This document shows, piece after piece, positions 11,101 to 20,303 of a stretch of 64,000 nt of DNA. This stretch comes from CAVWXT01 sp963759115 (GTDB lineage Bacteria > Planctomycetota > Planctomycetia > Pirellulales > Thermoguttaceae). The position numbers and the translations under genes are program-made. The stretch covers positions 310,001 to 374,000 of the forward strand of contig CAVWXT010000002.1 in NCBI GenBank assembly GCA_963759115.1, read 5' to 3'. How positions within the stretch are numbered: position 1 is the first letter of the stretch; each line of letters starts with the position of its first letter. The notes beneath the pieces were generated by a model that did not search any database, was not told the origin of the DNA, and saw only the letters and a list, made by a program, of their open reading frames with translations.

Positions 11101-13607
11101 GGAGGACGAAGCCGCCAGCCATTTCCTCGTTGGCGCCCAGAACCGCTGCCGCTGCCAGGGATAGGTCGGCAGACGCACGCAACGGCCGGTCGCCGCGACC
11201 AGCCGTCCCCAATCCAGATCGACGCCGGCGGCGTACAGGGCGGCGACGGTCGTAAGTACGGTCGTGCCACCGCCGCCCGCCTCGCGCAACGAGGGCAGGG
11301 CAACACACGGCGACATGTCCTCGGTGAGAAGCCGCGCGATCGACTCGGTCGGCGATCGGGGGCCGATCTCCAGGCAGATATCGACGTGTCGGTCGCGGAG
11401 GGCCGTCAGCGCCGCCGCCAGGCCCTCGGAGTGTCCGGCGTACGACTGCCAACGCGTCGCGCTGAGATCGGGAACCGAACGCAATTGCCCATCCGCGGCC
11501 GACAGAAACGGGAGCGACGCCGGCCGGGGCTGAAGGCCATCGAGCGTCCTGGCGCCATCGCCGCGACTGCCGGCCACCGCGCCCCGCAGGGCCTCCTCGG
11601 CGGTGAGGCTGCCGGCCGCGCAGGCCGCCGCCAGTTCGCCCACTCCCTGGCCCAGGACCACGTCCGGCGCAACGCCCGCGATGCGCCAGCAGGCCGCCAG
11701 CGCCAGTTGCAGGGCCACCAGGCCGGGGGTCGCACACGCGGGATCATCCCACCGCGCATCGTCGCCGAGCACGGTTGCCAAAGGCCAGCCCGCCACACGT
11801 TGCACCACGACATCGATTTCTTCCATCGCGGCGCTGAAACCAGGGCGCAAGCGGCCAGACGCGAGAGGTGCGGCCTCCAACTCTCGGCTCGGCCATCGTA
11901 CACGAAGGCGATCTTGAGGTCGCGCCCATAGGGTTTCCGACCGCTGAAGACGCCCCGCTGCGACTCGCCGCCAAGAAAGCCCTGTAGCAGTTCCAACGCC
12001 TGCTGATGCGAGTTGGCCAATACGGCCAGCCGGCAGTCGTGATGATCCCGGCGTTGGGCGGCCGTATAGCACACGTCGGACCACGCCGGCGGATCGTCGC
12101 GGAGCAATTTCTCGTAGCGCGCGACCAAGTCGTGCAAGGCCCGCTCGGTCCGGGCGGAAAGGGGCAACAGGCACTCTCCGCGCTCGCCGCCCGCAGCACT
12201 CGTATCCACGGCGCACTCCGGGGCCTCCTCCAGGACCACGTGGGCGTTGCTGCCCCCGAAGCCAAAGGCGCTGACGCCCGCCAGCCGCGGCTGCGCGGCG
12301 TTCGGCCAGGGTTCGAGTTTCTGTTGCACCTGCAACGGCAGTTGTTGGAACGGAATGTCGGGATTGGGCGTCTGGAAGTGCAGACTGGGGACAAGCTGCC
12401 GATGCTTGATCGCCAGGGCGACCTTCATCAGGCTGGCCACGCCCGCGGCGGCTTCCAGGTGGCCGATGTTCGTCTTCACGGAGCCGATGGCGCAGCGGCT
12501 GCCCGGCGCACGATTCTCGCGCAATACGTTGCCCAAGGCCATCGCTTCGATCGTGTCGCCCAACCGCGTGCCGGTCCCCTGGGTCTCGACGTACTGGATC
12601 TGCCCCGACGACACCTGCGACCGCGCATACGCCTCGCGCAGCACTTGCTCTTGCGCGGCGCGGCTGGGGGCGGTCAAACCGTTGCTCGATCCGTTCTGGT
12701 TGACGGCGCTGCCGCGGATCACGGCGTAGATGGGATCCCGGTCGCGCAATGCGGCCGTGAGCGGCTTGAGCACGATCAGGCCCGCGCCTTCGCTGCGGAC
12801 GTAGCCCGTGGCGGCCGCGTCGAAGGCATGCACCCGCCCGTCGGCGGCGCAGAAGCCGGCCTTGGTCAAGTTGATCGTGCCGATGGGCGAGAGCAGCAGG
12901 TTGGCGCCGCCGGCCAAGGCCGCGTCACATTCGCCGTTGCGGATGTGCTGGCAGGCGAGATGAACGGCCACCAGCGCGGAAGAGCAAGCCGTATCCAAAA
13001 TGAGGCTTGGTCCCTGCCAGCCGAAGGCGAAGGAGAGGCGGTTGGCCGCCAGGCACAGCGAGGTGCCGGCGGCAGCGTGGGCGTTGGTTTGGGCAGGATC
13101 GCTGGAAAGCATCATGCCGTATTCGCTCACGGAAATGCCGACGAAGACGCCGGTCTTGGAGCCGCGCAGCCTGGCGGGGGGCAGGCCCGCGTCTTCCAAG
13201 GCTTCCCAAGCCAGTTCCAGCAGCATCCGCTGTTGGGGATCGATCCGTGCCGCTTCGCGGTCGGAGATGCCGAAGAAATGATTGTCGAACTCGTCGATGC
13301 GGTCCAGAAAGCCGCCCCAGCGCGTGCTCATCTTGCCGGGGACGGCCGGGTCGGGATCGTAAAAGGCATCGACGTCCCAGCGCTCCGGGGGAATTTCACG
13401 GATGGCGTCCACGCCGTCGCGCAAGAGCCGCCAATAGGCCGCGGGATCGTTCGCTCCGCCCGGAAAGCGGCAGGCCATGCCCACAATCGCAATCGGCTCG
13501 ACGCGCTTTTGCTCCAGCGAAGCCAACCGCGCCTGCGTTTCCTTCAACGCGAACACCGCCCGTTGCAGCGGCGTCATCTCTTTCAAACGATCCGACAGTT
13601 GATCCAT
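5105..13607 (-). CDS. Hybrid PKS-NRPS: KS*-AT*-PCP-C-A-PCP-C-TE (asterisk: degenerate domain), frameshifted
   Basis: Multidomain megasynthase of about 2830 residues after joining frames near 11860, 10470, 7860 and 7385. Order from the N-terminus: docking helix; KS (about 13500-12230; Cys208 in DTACSS, but QGTGT instead of HGTGT at residue 343); AT remnant (about 11900-11350; GQGVG instead of GHSxG and no HAFH subdomain); PCP (FFELGGHSLLA); C domain with HHIIHDG; A domain (YTSGSTGRPKG, SYGLTETTID, GKVDRKAL) whose signature reads DVGEAVSID plus Lys, close to ornithine codes; PCP (FFDLGGNSLLA); C domain with NHIISDG; and a type I thioesterase (GWSLGG, GNHYSML). No A or PCP domain lies between the last C and the TE. 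The start at 13607 keeps the docking helix MDQLSDRLKEMTPLQ. It probably accepts the chain from the upstream PKS, adds an Orn-like residue and releases the product. The break at 10470 lies in a C5 run and that at 7860 in a G run. Confidence 0.9.
8796..8919 (-). repeat. REP-like palindromic element inserted in frame in the A domain
   Basis: Contains the hairpin GTCCCCTCTCCC-TCT-GGGAGAGGGC, a CCCTCACCC box facing an inverted GGGTGAGGG box, and a second hairpin ending GGGAGAGGGG. It is read through in the coding frame as HPSPLPEGEGT and lies just before the A3 core motif LAYILYTSGSTG, where A domains usually have a surface loop. The same 12-base arm and the peptide SPLPxGEGT recur in the TPR gene at 46945. 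Confidence 0.85.
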
Positions 13608-13705
13608 GTGCAGCGCATCCTTGACTCGAAAGGCGATTGCCGCCGCCGACCTGCCGGCCAGGCAAAACGCCCAATAGCGGAATCCGTTCCTTCCCTACAG
13701 CCGAC

Positions 13706-16700
13706 TCACAACTGGAGCTTCGCAAGCTGCTCGGTCACCAAGGCATCCATTTCCTCGTTCGACATGCCTTCGACGTCGGCCAGCGCCTGCATGCGCGTTT
13801 CTTCGACGGCCTCGGCCGGTTTCTCGCCCGCCGGTTCCGCGCTCGCCGGCTCGCCGGAAGTCTCCAACTGGAGCAGGTCACGGACCACGTAGCCGGCGAG
13901 ACTTTCGAGCGTGGGGTAGTCGAACAACAGGGCGGGATTCAGATGCTGGCCGATGGAGCGGCCCACCCGGTTGCAGAACTCGACCGCGGTCAACGAGTCG
14001 AACCCCACTTCATTCAGCGTGCGGCGCGGATCGGGCAGATTCGCCTCGTCCATCGACAATACCCGCCCGGCCTGCTGCCGGAGGTGGGTCACGGCGACCT
14101 CGATCCGTTCGGCCGGCGTGACGCCGCGGAGTTGCTCCAGCAAGACCGGCGGACCGCTGTCGGCGACCGCACCGTCTGCACGGGCCTCGCCGGCCAGCTC
14201 CGCGAGCCAACTCGGCTCGCTGCCCGGCGGGATACGCTCGAAGAACTTGGGCCAGTCGATCGGCAGCACTCCCGCCTGAACGCGATCCTCGACGATGAGT
14301 TGTTCGAGGGTCTCCATGCCCTGCGCGGGCTCGATCCAGCCCACGCCGGCGGCCGACCAGCGTCGCCCCTCGGTCTCCTTCAACCGCGCGGCCATGCCCA
14401 CTTCCGCCCAGGATCCCCAATTGATGCTCAGCGCCGGGCGCTTCTCCCAGCGGCGATGATGGGCCAGGGCGTCGAGGAAGGCGTTGGCCGCGGCGTAGTT
14501 GCCCTGGCCGGGAGAGCCCAGCAGAGCGGCGGCCGACGAAAAGAGCACGAACAGGTCGAGCGGCTGGTCGCGCGTCAGATCGTGCAAGTTCCATGCCCCG
14601 AGCACCTTGGCCGCCATGACCCGGTCGAACCGCTCGCGGGTCTGCTCGCGGAGGACGCCGTCGTCGAGGACACCGGCGAGATGAAAAATGCCGTGCAGCG
14701 GCGGCAGCTCTGCGCCAATGTCGGACAGCAGCTTGGCCACCTCCTCGCGGTTGCCGACGTCGCAGCGACGGACGACGGCGCGGACGCCGGCCGCTTGGAA
14801 CGCTTCGATCTGCACACGAGCTTCTTCCGACGCCCCCGACCTTCCGACCAGCACCAGGTGCCGTGCCCCGCGGTTGACGAGCCACTGGGCCACCTTCAAT
14901 CCCAATCCCCCCAAACCGCCGGTGATGAGGTAGGCGGCGTCCCCGTGCAGGGAGAACGATCGCTCGCCGAAGCCTTGCGGCGCGGCCGCTTGGATCACGA
15001 CTTTGCCGATGTGCTCGGCACGCGCCATGTGCCGCAAGGCATCGACGGTGTGCTCGATGCGGAACGTGCGCAGGGGCAGCGGTTCGAGTTTCTTCTCGAC
15101 AAACTGCGAGAGCACGTCTCGCAACACCTGGCCGACGCTCTCCGGCTGCTCGGCCATCATGCGGTCCAGGGCGATGGCGTGGAACGTCACGCCCGGCTTG
15201 ACTGCGTCCACGCGCTGCTGGTCCCAGAGGTCCGTTTTGCCGAGTTCGAGGAAGTGTCCCCCTTCCCGCAGCACGGAAAGGCCGGCGCCGATGGCATCGC
15301 CGGTGAGCGAGTTCACCACCAGATCGATTCCTTGGCCGTTGGTGGCTTGCATGATCTGGGCGGCGAAATCGAGGGATCGAGAGTCCATCACGTGCTCGAT
15401 GCCAAGGGACTTCAGATACTCGCGTTTGCGCGGGCTGCCGGCCGTGGCGAAAATCTCCGCGCCCACCTGCCGGGCAATCTGGATGGCCGCGAGGCCGACG
15501 CCGCCCGAAGCCGCATGGATCAGCACGCGTTGGCCGGCTTGCATCCGGCCCAGCCGTCGCAGGGCAAGCTCCGCGGTGGCAAAGCCGATGGGGATCGTGG
15601 CCGCTTCTTCGTAGCTGAGATGCTCCGGCTTGGGGAGGACGAACTCGGCGAGGGTCATGGCGTAACTAGCAAAGCTGGCCGGGGCCAGGGCCACCACCGG
15701 GTCGCCCGGCTTGAAATGCTCGACCCCCGCGCCCACGGCGACAACCTCGCCTGCGCACTCGCCGCCCAGCGGACCGGGATCGCCCGGATAAAGGTCCAGC
15801 ACGTTCAGCACGTCGCGGAAGTTCAATCCGGTCGCCTGCACCTGGATTTCCACCTGGCCGGGCTGCGGTTGTTGACGGACGACGGGGTGTAGGGCCACGC
15901 TGTCGAGTTGACCGCGGGCGATGATTTCGAGCCGATAGGGTTGTCCGCCGGAAATCTTCAGGGCGTCAGCGTCGGCCTGCCGCAACCGCCGCAGGCGTGC
16001 CGTTCGGCGCTCGCCGCCACGATAAGCGACCTGGTCCTCTGCTTGCCCGCACTCGATCTCTCGGGCAAGCCGGCCGGCCTCATCGCCGCGATCCAGGGGA
16101 TCGAGATCGACGCGGGTGCAAGCCAGTTCGGGATGCTCGGCCGCGACGACTCGTGCCAGGCCCCACACCGGCGACTGCGCCAGCGAGACGGGCAGGGGCT
16201 GATCTCCCACGGCCTGGGCGCCGCGGGTCACCAGCCACAGGCGCGGCGGCTTTGCGCCGCCGGACGTGGCCAACGTCTGCACCACGTCCAAGACGCCGCC
16301 CCAACCGTGGTCGCGCGCCGCCGCGAAGTCGGGCGTCTCTGCCTGGCCGTGGACGTCCAGGCCGGGCAGATAGACGACGCCGCGGCGTCCGAGTTGGCTA
16401 TCGCCCGCGAACTGCTGCACCGCCGCGCGCCGCGACTCGGGATCTCCGCCGGCCGGCACAACCGTGCAGTGGTGGCCCTTGGTCTCCAACTGCTCGGCCA
16501 AGGCGGCCCCCAGTCGGTCCTGCGAGTCGAAGATCAGCCATTGTCCAGGCTCGACCGGCTTCTGTTCAGCAGGGGTCGCGTCGAGCGGTTGGTTCACCCA
16601 GGCCAATTCGCAGCACCAGTCGGGCAGCGGCCCGGCTACCAAGCGGGCAAGCCAGTCGCGCGGCACCCGCCGCAGCCGCACTTTCTCCATTTTCATCAGC

Positions 16701-19700
16701 ACGCGTCCCGTGGCATCGACCAATCGGATGTCGCCCACGGCAAGATGGCTCTCCAGCGACGTAATCGAGGCCAGACACCAGGTGGGGCCCTGCGGACGCT
16801 CGTACACTTGCAGACGATCAACGCTCATCGGCACGTAGGCGTCGATTCCCGTTCCGGCGCCGGGCAGGGCGGCTCCCAGCAATTGAAACGTGGTATCGAG
16901 CAAACCCGGGTGCATCTGGTAATCGTCCGCCCGGTCGCTCTCCTGTGCCTCCCGCATTTCGCCCAGCGTCTCGCGCTCGTTCACCCAGTGCAGGCGGGTC
17001 CATGAGAAGGTCGGCCCGGGCTCGAAACCGGACTTGCGCAGGGCCTCGGCCCGCCAGGCGTCATCGCGCGGCTCGCCCGTAAAGCGGGCGCGCTCGGCGG
17101 CCACGTCGATGGTTTGCGCCACGGGCTCGGGCGGTGCTTCAAGACGTCCGGCGACGTGGACCGTGAACGACGGCGCCGCGTCCTCCTCGGTCTCCGCCAC
17201 GCTGACGATTCGGAACAATGCCGCCTTCGGTCCCTCGGGGGTGAGGATCGTCTGGACCGTCTTGGGCTTCTTGGTCAGGATCAGCGGTTCCCGCAGCGAC
17301 ACGCCGCAGACGTTCCAAGGTTTGCCGTGCAACGCGGCCGATGCCGCCAACGCCATTTCCAGATATGCGGCGCCGGGCATGACCACCACGCCCTGGATCT
17401 TGTGATCGGCCAAGAGCGCCGGGCGATTGGCGGAGATTTGCGACTCGAAGACCTGCTCGCTCACGGCGGCCACCAAGCGACGACCGAGCAAAGGATGAAG
17501 GACACGGCCGTTTCGCTGGGTGGCCGACGTGCCATGCAGGGAGCCGTCGATGGCGGCCGCGTTCGCCCAATAACGCCGCCGCTGGAAGGGATACGCGGGC
17601 AGCGTCGTCTTCCGCCGGTGATAGTCGCGATCCAGGCCGGCCCAATCGACCTTCGCCCCGCGGACGTACAACTGGGCCAGGCTGTCCAGCAAAGTCTGCC
17701 AGTCGTCGCGCCCGGGCCGTAAGGAGGGCAGCCAGGCAAAGTCGCCCTCCGGCAAGCAACGCCGTCCCATGCCGATCAGAGTGGGGCTCGGACCGATTTC
17801 GAGGAACAGTTGGCAGCCGCGGTCGGCCAGGGCCTGGATGCTCTCGGCGAATCGCACCGGCGACCGCGCGTGGCGGCTCCAGTAGGCCGGATCGGCATAC
17901 GTGTGTTCGTCTGCCGCTCGGCCCGTCAGATTGGAGATGATATCGATCTTGGGCGCCGCGTAGGTCACCGATGCGGCAACCCGGCGGAGCGCGTCCAGGA
18001 TCGGCTCCATCCGCTGCGAATGGAAGGCGTGCGATGTGGCCAACGTCTTCGAGCGAATCCCCAGTTGGTCGAAGCGGGTCAGCAGTTCGCGGACGGCCGG
18101 CTCATCCCCCGAGATGACGATGCTCTCCGGCCCGTTCCGTGCGGCAATCGACACGCGGTCCAGGTACGATTGGAGCGCGGCGGTCACGCGGCCTTCGGGA
18201 GCAAGAACGGCGGCCATCAGACCGCCGGTCGGCAGCGATTGCATGAGCCGCGCCCGCTGGGCGATCAGCCTCAAGCCGTCGGCCAGCGAGAACACGCCCG
18301 CGACGCAGGCGGCGGCGAACTCACCCACGCTGTGGCCCATCACGGCCGCCGGTTCGATGCCCCAACTGCGCCAAAGCGTGGCCAGCGCGTATTCGATCGC
18401 GAACATCACCGGTTGCGTATAGCCCGTCTGGTCCAACAGCGAGCCGGCTTGCGGATCGAGCAGGGAGAGCAACGGACGATCGAGTTGGGGCCGTAGCAGT
18501 TCCGCGCATTGATCGATTGCGTCGCGAAAGGTGGGCTGGGTCTGATACAGCGCGTGTCCCATGCCGGCGTATTGGGCGCCCTGGCCGGTGAACAGGAAGG
18601 CGATGGGAGGCGGCCGGTCATGTTCGGCCTCACCGTGGTGAAGTCCGGCCGCGGTCCCCTTGGCGCGGAAGGCTTGCAGTTTGTCGCGCAGCTCGCCGAG
18701 AGATGCCGCCGCCACGGCCGCCCGATGGGCGAAATGCGTCCGCCCGACATTGGCCGTATAGGCGATGTCGGCCAGCGAGTCGGAGGGGCCCGCCTCCAGA
18801 TAGTCCCGGTAGCGGCTCGCCAGTTCGGAGAGCGCCTGCGGGGATCGCGCCGACAGCGTGAACAAGTGGCACGGCCGTTCCACGGCGTTCGGTTGCGGCT
18901 CTTCGACGGGCGGGTCTTCGAGAATGACGTGGGCATTGGTGCCGCCAAATCCAAAAGCACTGACGCCCGCTCGCCGCGGCGCCGCTCCGCGCGGCCAGGC
19001 GCGCATCTCGGTCGGGATCACGATGGGCGAGTCTTCGAGCTTCAGCAGGGGATTGACCGTTTGCAGGTGCAGATGGGGCGGGATCTGACCATGCCGCAGC
19101 ATCAGAAGGATTTTGACGAGCCCCGCAATGCCGGCCGCACTTTCCAGGTGGCCGATGTTGGTCTTGACCGAACCGACCACCAACGGCTCGTCTGGGGATC
19201 GGCCCGCGCCGAACACCGAACGCAGCGCTTCGACTTCGATGGGATCGCCCAGACGGGTTCCCGTGCCGTGTGCCTCGATGTAGCCGACGTCGGTGGGGGC
19301 CAGGTCGGCGTCAGCCAGCGCGGCGCGAATGACGGCCTCCTGGGCCAATCCGTTGGGGGCCGACAGCCCGTTGCTGCGCCCGTCGTGATTGACGGCGCTG
19401 CCGCGAATCACGGCGATCATCCGATCGCCGTCGGCCAAGGCGTCGCTGAGCCGCTTCAGCACGACCATGCCGCAACCTTCACCCCGCACATAGCCGTTGG
19501 CCAAGGCATCGAAGGTCTTGCAGCGGCCATCGGGCGCCATCATGTGGGCCTTGGTGAGCGCCAAGGTCATTTCCGGGCTTAGGATCAGGTTGATGCCGCC
19601 GGCCAGCGCCACGTGGGATTCCCGCCGCCGCAGACTCTGGCAGGCCAGGTGTACCGTAACCAGCGACGACGAGCAGGCCGTATCCAGGGCAATGCTCGGT

Positions 19701-20293
19701 CCGTTCAGGTTCAGGACATAAGACAGGCGGTTGGCCAAGATAGCATGGCTGCTGCCGGTCCCCGAGAAAACGTCCATGTCGGTGAGGTCTCGGGACTGCA
19801 TCAGCGCGTAGTCGCTGCCGATCACCCCCACGTAGACGCCGGCCTTGGTCTGGGCGAGATCCCCGGCGGGCAATCCGGCGTCCTCGAGGGCCTCCCAGGC
19901 CACTTCCAAGAGCAGGCGGTGTTGCGGATCGACGCGAACCGCCTCGCGCGGCGAAATGCCAAAGAAATCGGCATCGAACTCATCGACCCGGTTCAAGAAC
20001 CCGCCCCAGCGGGTGTTCATTTTTCCCGGCGCCGTGGGATCGGGATCGTAATAGTCGTCGATGTTCCAGCGGTCCGGCGGAACCTCGCCGACGGCATCCC
20101 TGCCGCCGCTGATGAGTCGCCAGAATGCCTCGGGGTTATCGCCCCCGCCGGGAAACCGGCAGGCCATGCCAATGACGGCAACGGGTTCCGATTGGGCGCG
20201 CTCGCAGGCCGCCAGTTTGGCCTGCGTTTGTTTGAGCAGGAAGATCGCGTTCTGTAGCGGACTGAGTTGCTCGATAGGTAGCTCGGCAGCCAT
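13706..20293 (-). CDS. Type I polyketide synthase, fully reducing module KS-AT-DH-ER-KR-ACP
   Basis: A 2195-residue, uninterrupted synthase. Visible domains are: KS from about residue 36 (DTACSSS, EAHGTGT and NIGH all intact); AT with GHSVGE (Ser655) and HAFHS, a malonyl-CoA signature; DH with His964 in HKIQGVVVMP and the second Asp in HPGLLD; a linker; ER with HAASGGVGLAA (about 1590); KR with GGLGGLG (about 1795), LDD (B-type) and GNYAAANAF; and ACP with GFDSL (about 2097). The C-terminal helix MSNEEMDALVTEQLAKLQL is a likely docking element. The start at 20293 has AGGAAGGA six bases upstream and an N-terminal docking helix. It should extend the acyl chain from the upstream FAAL-ACP by one malonate, fully reduce it, and pass it to the hybrid protein 98 bp downstream. 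There is no methyltransferase domain. Confidence 0.95.
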   Translation of the reverse strand: MAAELPIEQLSPLQNAIFLLKQTQAKLAACERAQSEPVAVIGMACRFPGGGDNPEAFWRLISGGRDAVGEVPPDRWNIDDYYDPDPTAPGKMNTRWGGFLNRVDEFDADFFGISPREAVRVDPQHRLLLEVAWEALEDAGLPAGDLAQTKAGVYVGVIGSDYALMQSRDLTDMDVFSGTGSSHAILANRLSYVLNLNGPSIALDTACSSSLVTVHLACQSLRRRESHVALAGGINLILSPEMTLALTKAHMMAPDGRCKTFDALANGYVRGEGCGMVVLKRLSDALADGDRMIAVIRGSAVNHDGRSNGLSAPNGLAQEAVIRAALADADLAPTDVGYIEAHGTGTRLGDPIEVEALRSVFGAGRSPDEPLVVGSVKTNIGHLESAAGIAGLVKILLMLRHGQIPPHLHLQTVNPLLKLEDSPIVIPTEMRAWPRGAAPRRAGVSAFGFGGTNAHVILEDPPVEEPQPNAVERPCHLFTLSARSPQALSELASRYRDYLEAGPSDSLADIAYTANVGRTHFAHRAAVAAASLGELRDKLQAFRAKGTAAGLHHGEAEHDRPPPIAFLFTGQGAQYAGMGHALYQTQPTFRDAIDQCAELLRPQLDRPLLSLLDPQAGSLLDQTGYTQPVMFAIEYALATLWRSWGIEPAAVMGHSVGEFAAACVAGVFSLADGLRLIAQRARLMQSLPTGGLMAAVLAPEGRVTAALQSYLDRVSIAARNGPESIVISGDEPAVRELLTRFDQLGIRSKTLATSHAFHSQRMEPILDALRRVAASVTYAAPKIDIISNLTGRAADEHTYADPAYWSRHARSPVRFAESIQALADRGCQLFLEIGPSPTLIGMGRRCLPEGDFAWLPSLRPGRDDWQTLLDSLAQLYVRGAKVDWAGLDRDYHRRKTTLPAYPFQRRRYWANAAAIDGSLHGTSATQRNGRVLHPLLGRRLVAAVSEQVFESQISANRPALLADHKIQGVVVMPGAAYLEMALAASAALHGKPWNVCGVSLREPLILTKKPKTVQTILTPEGPKAALFRIVSVAETEEDAAPSFTVHVAGRLEAPPEPVAQTIDVAAERARFTGEPRDDAWRAEALRKSGFEPGPTFSWTRLHWVNERETLGEMREAQESDRADDYQMHPGLLDTTFQLLGAALPGAGTGIDAYVPMSVDRLQVYERPQGPTWCLASITSLESHLAVGDIRLVDATGRVLMKMEKVRLRRVPRDWLARLVAGPLPDWCCELAWVNQPLDATPAEQKPVEPGQWLIFDSQDRLGAALAEQLETKGHHCTVVPAGGDPESRRAAVQQFAGDSQLGRRGVVYLPGLDVHGQAETPDFAAARDHGWGGVLDVVQTLATSGGAKPPRLWLVTRGAQAVGDQPLPVSLAQSPVWGLARVVAAEHPELACTRVDLDPLDRGDEAGRLAREIECGQAEDQVAYRGGERRTARLRRLRQADADALKISGGQPYRLEIIARGQLDSVALHPVVRQQPQPGQVEIQVQATGLNFRDVLNVLDLYPGDPGPLGGECAGEVVAVGAGVEHFKPGDPVVALAPASFASYAMTLAEFVLPKPEHLSYEEAATIPIGFATAELALRRLGRMQAGQRVLIHAASGGVGLAAIQIARQVGAEIFATAGSPRKREYLKSLGIEHVMDSRSLDFAAQIMQATNGQGIDLVVNSLTGDAIGAGLSVLREGGHFLELGKTDLWDQQRVDAVKPGVTFHAIALDRMMAEQPESVGQVLRDVLSQFVEKKLEPLPLRTFRIEHTVDALRHMARAEHIGKVVIQAAAPQGFGERSFSLHGDAAYLITGGLGGLGLKVAQWLVNRGARHLVLVGRSGASEEARVQIEAFQAAGVRAVVRRCDVGNREEVAKLLSDIGAELPPLHGIFHLAGVLDDGVLREQTRERFDRVMAAKVLGAWNLHDLTRDQPLDLFVLFSSAAALLGSPGQGNYAAANAFLDALAHHRRWEKRPALSINWGSWAEVGMAARLKETEGRRWSAAGVGWIEPAQGMETLEQLIVEDRVQAGVLPIDWPKFFERIPPGSEPSWLAELAGEARADGAVADSGPPVLLEQLRGVTPAERIEVAVTHLRQQAGRVLSMDEANLPDPRRTLNEVGFDSLTAVEFCNRVGRSIGQHLNPALLFDYPTLESLAGYVVRDLLQLETSGEPASAEPAGEKPAEAVEETRMQALADVEGMSNEEMDALVTEQLAKLQL

Positions 20294-20303
20294 GGGATCC
20301 TTC

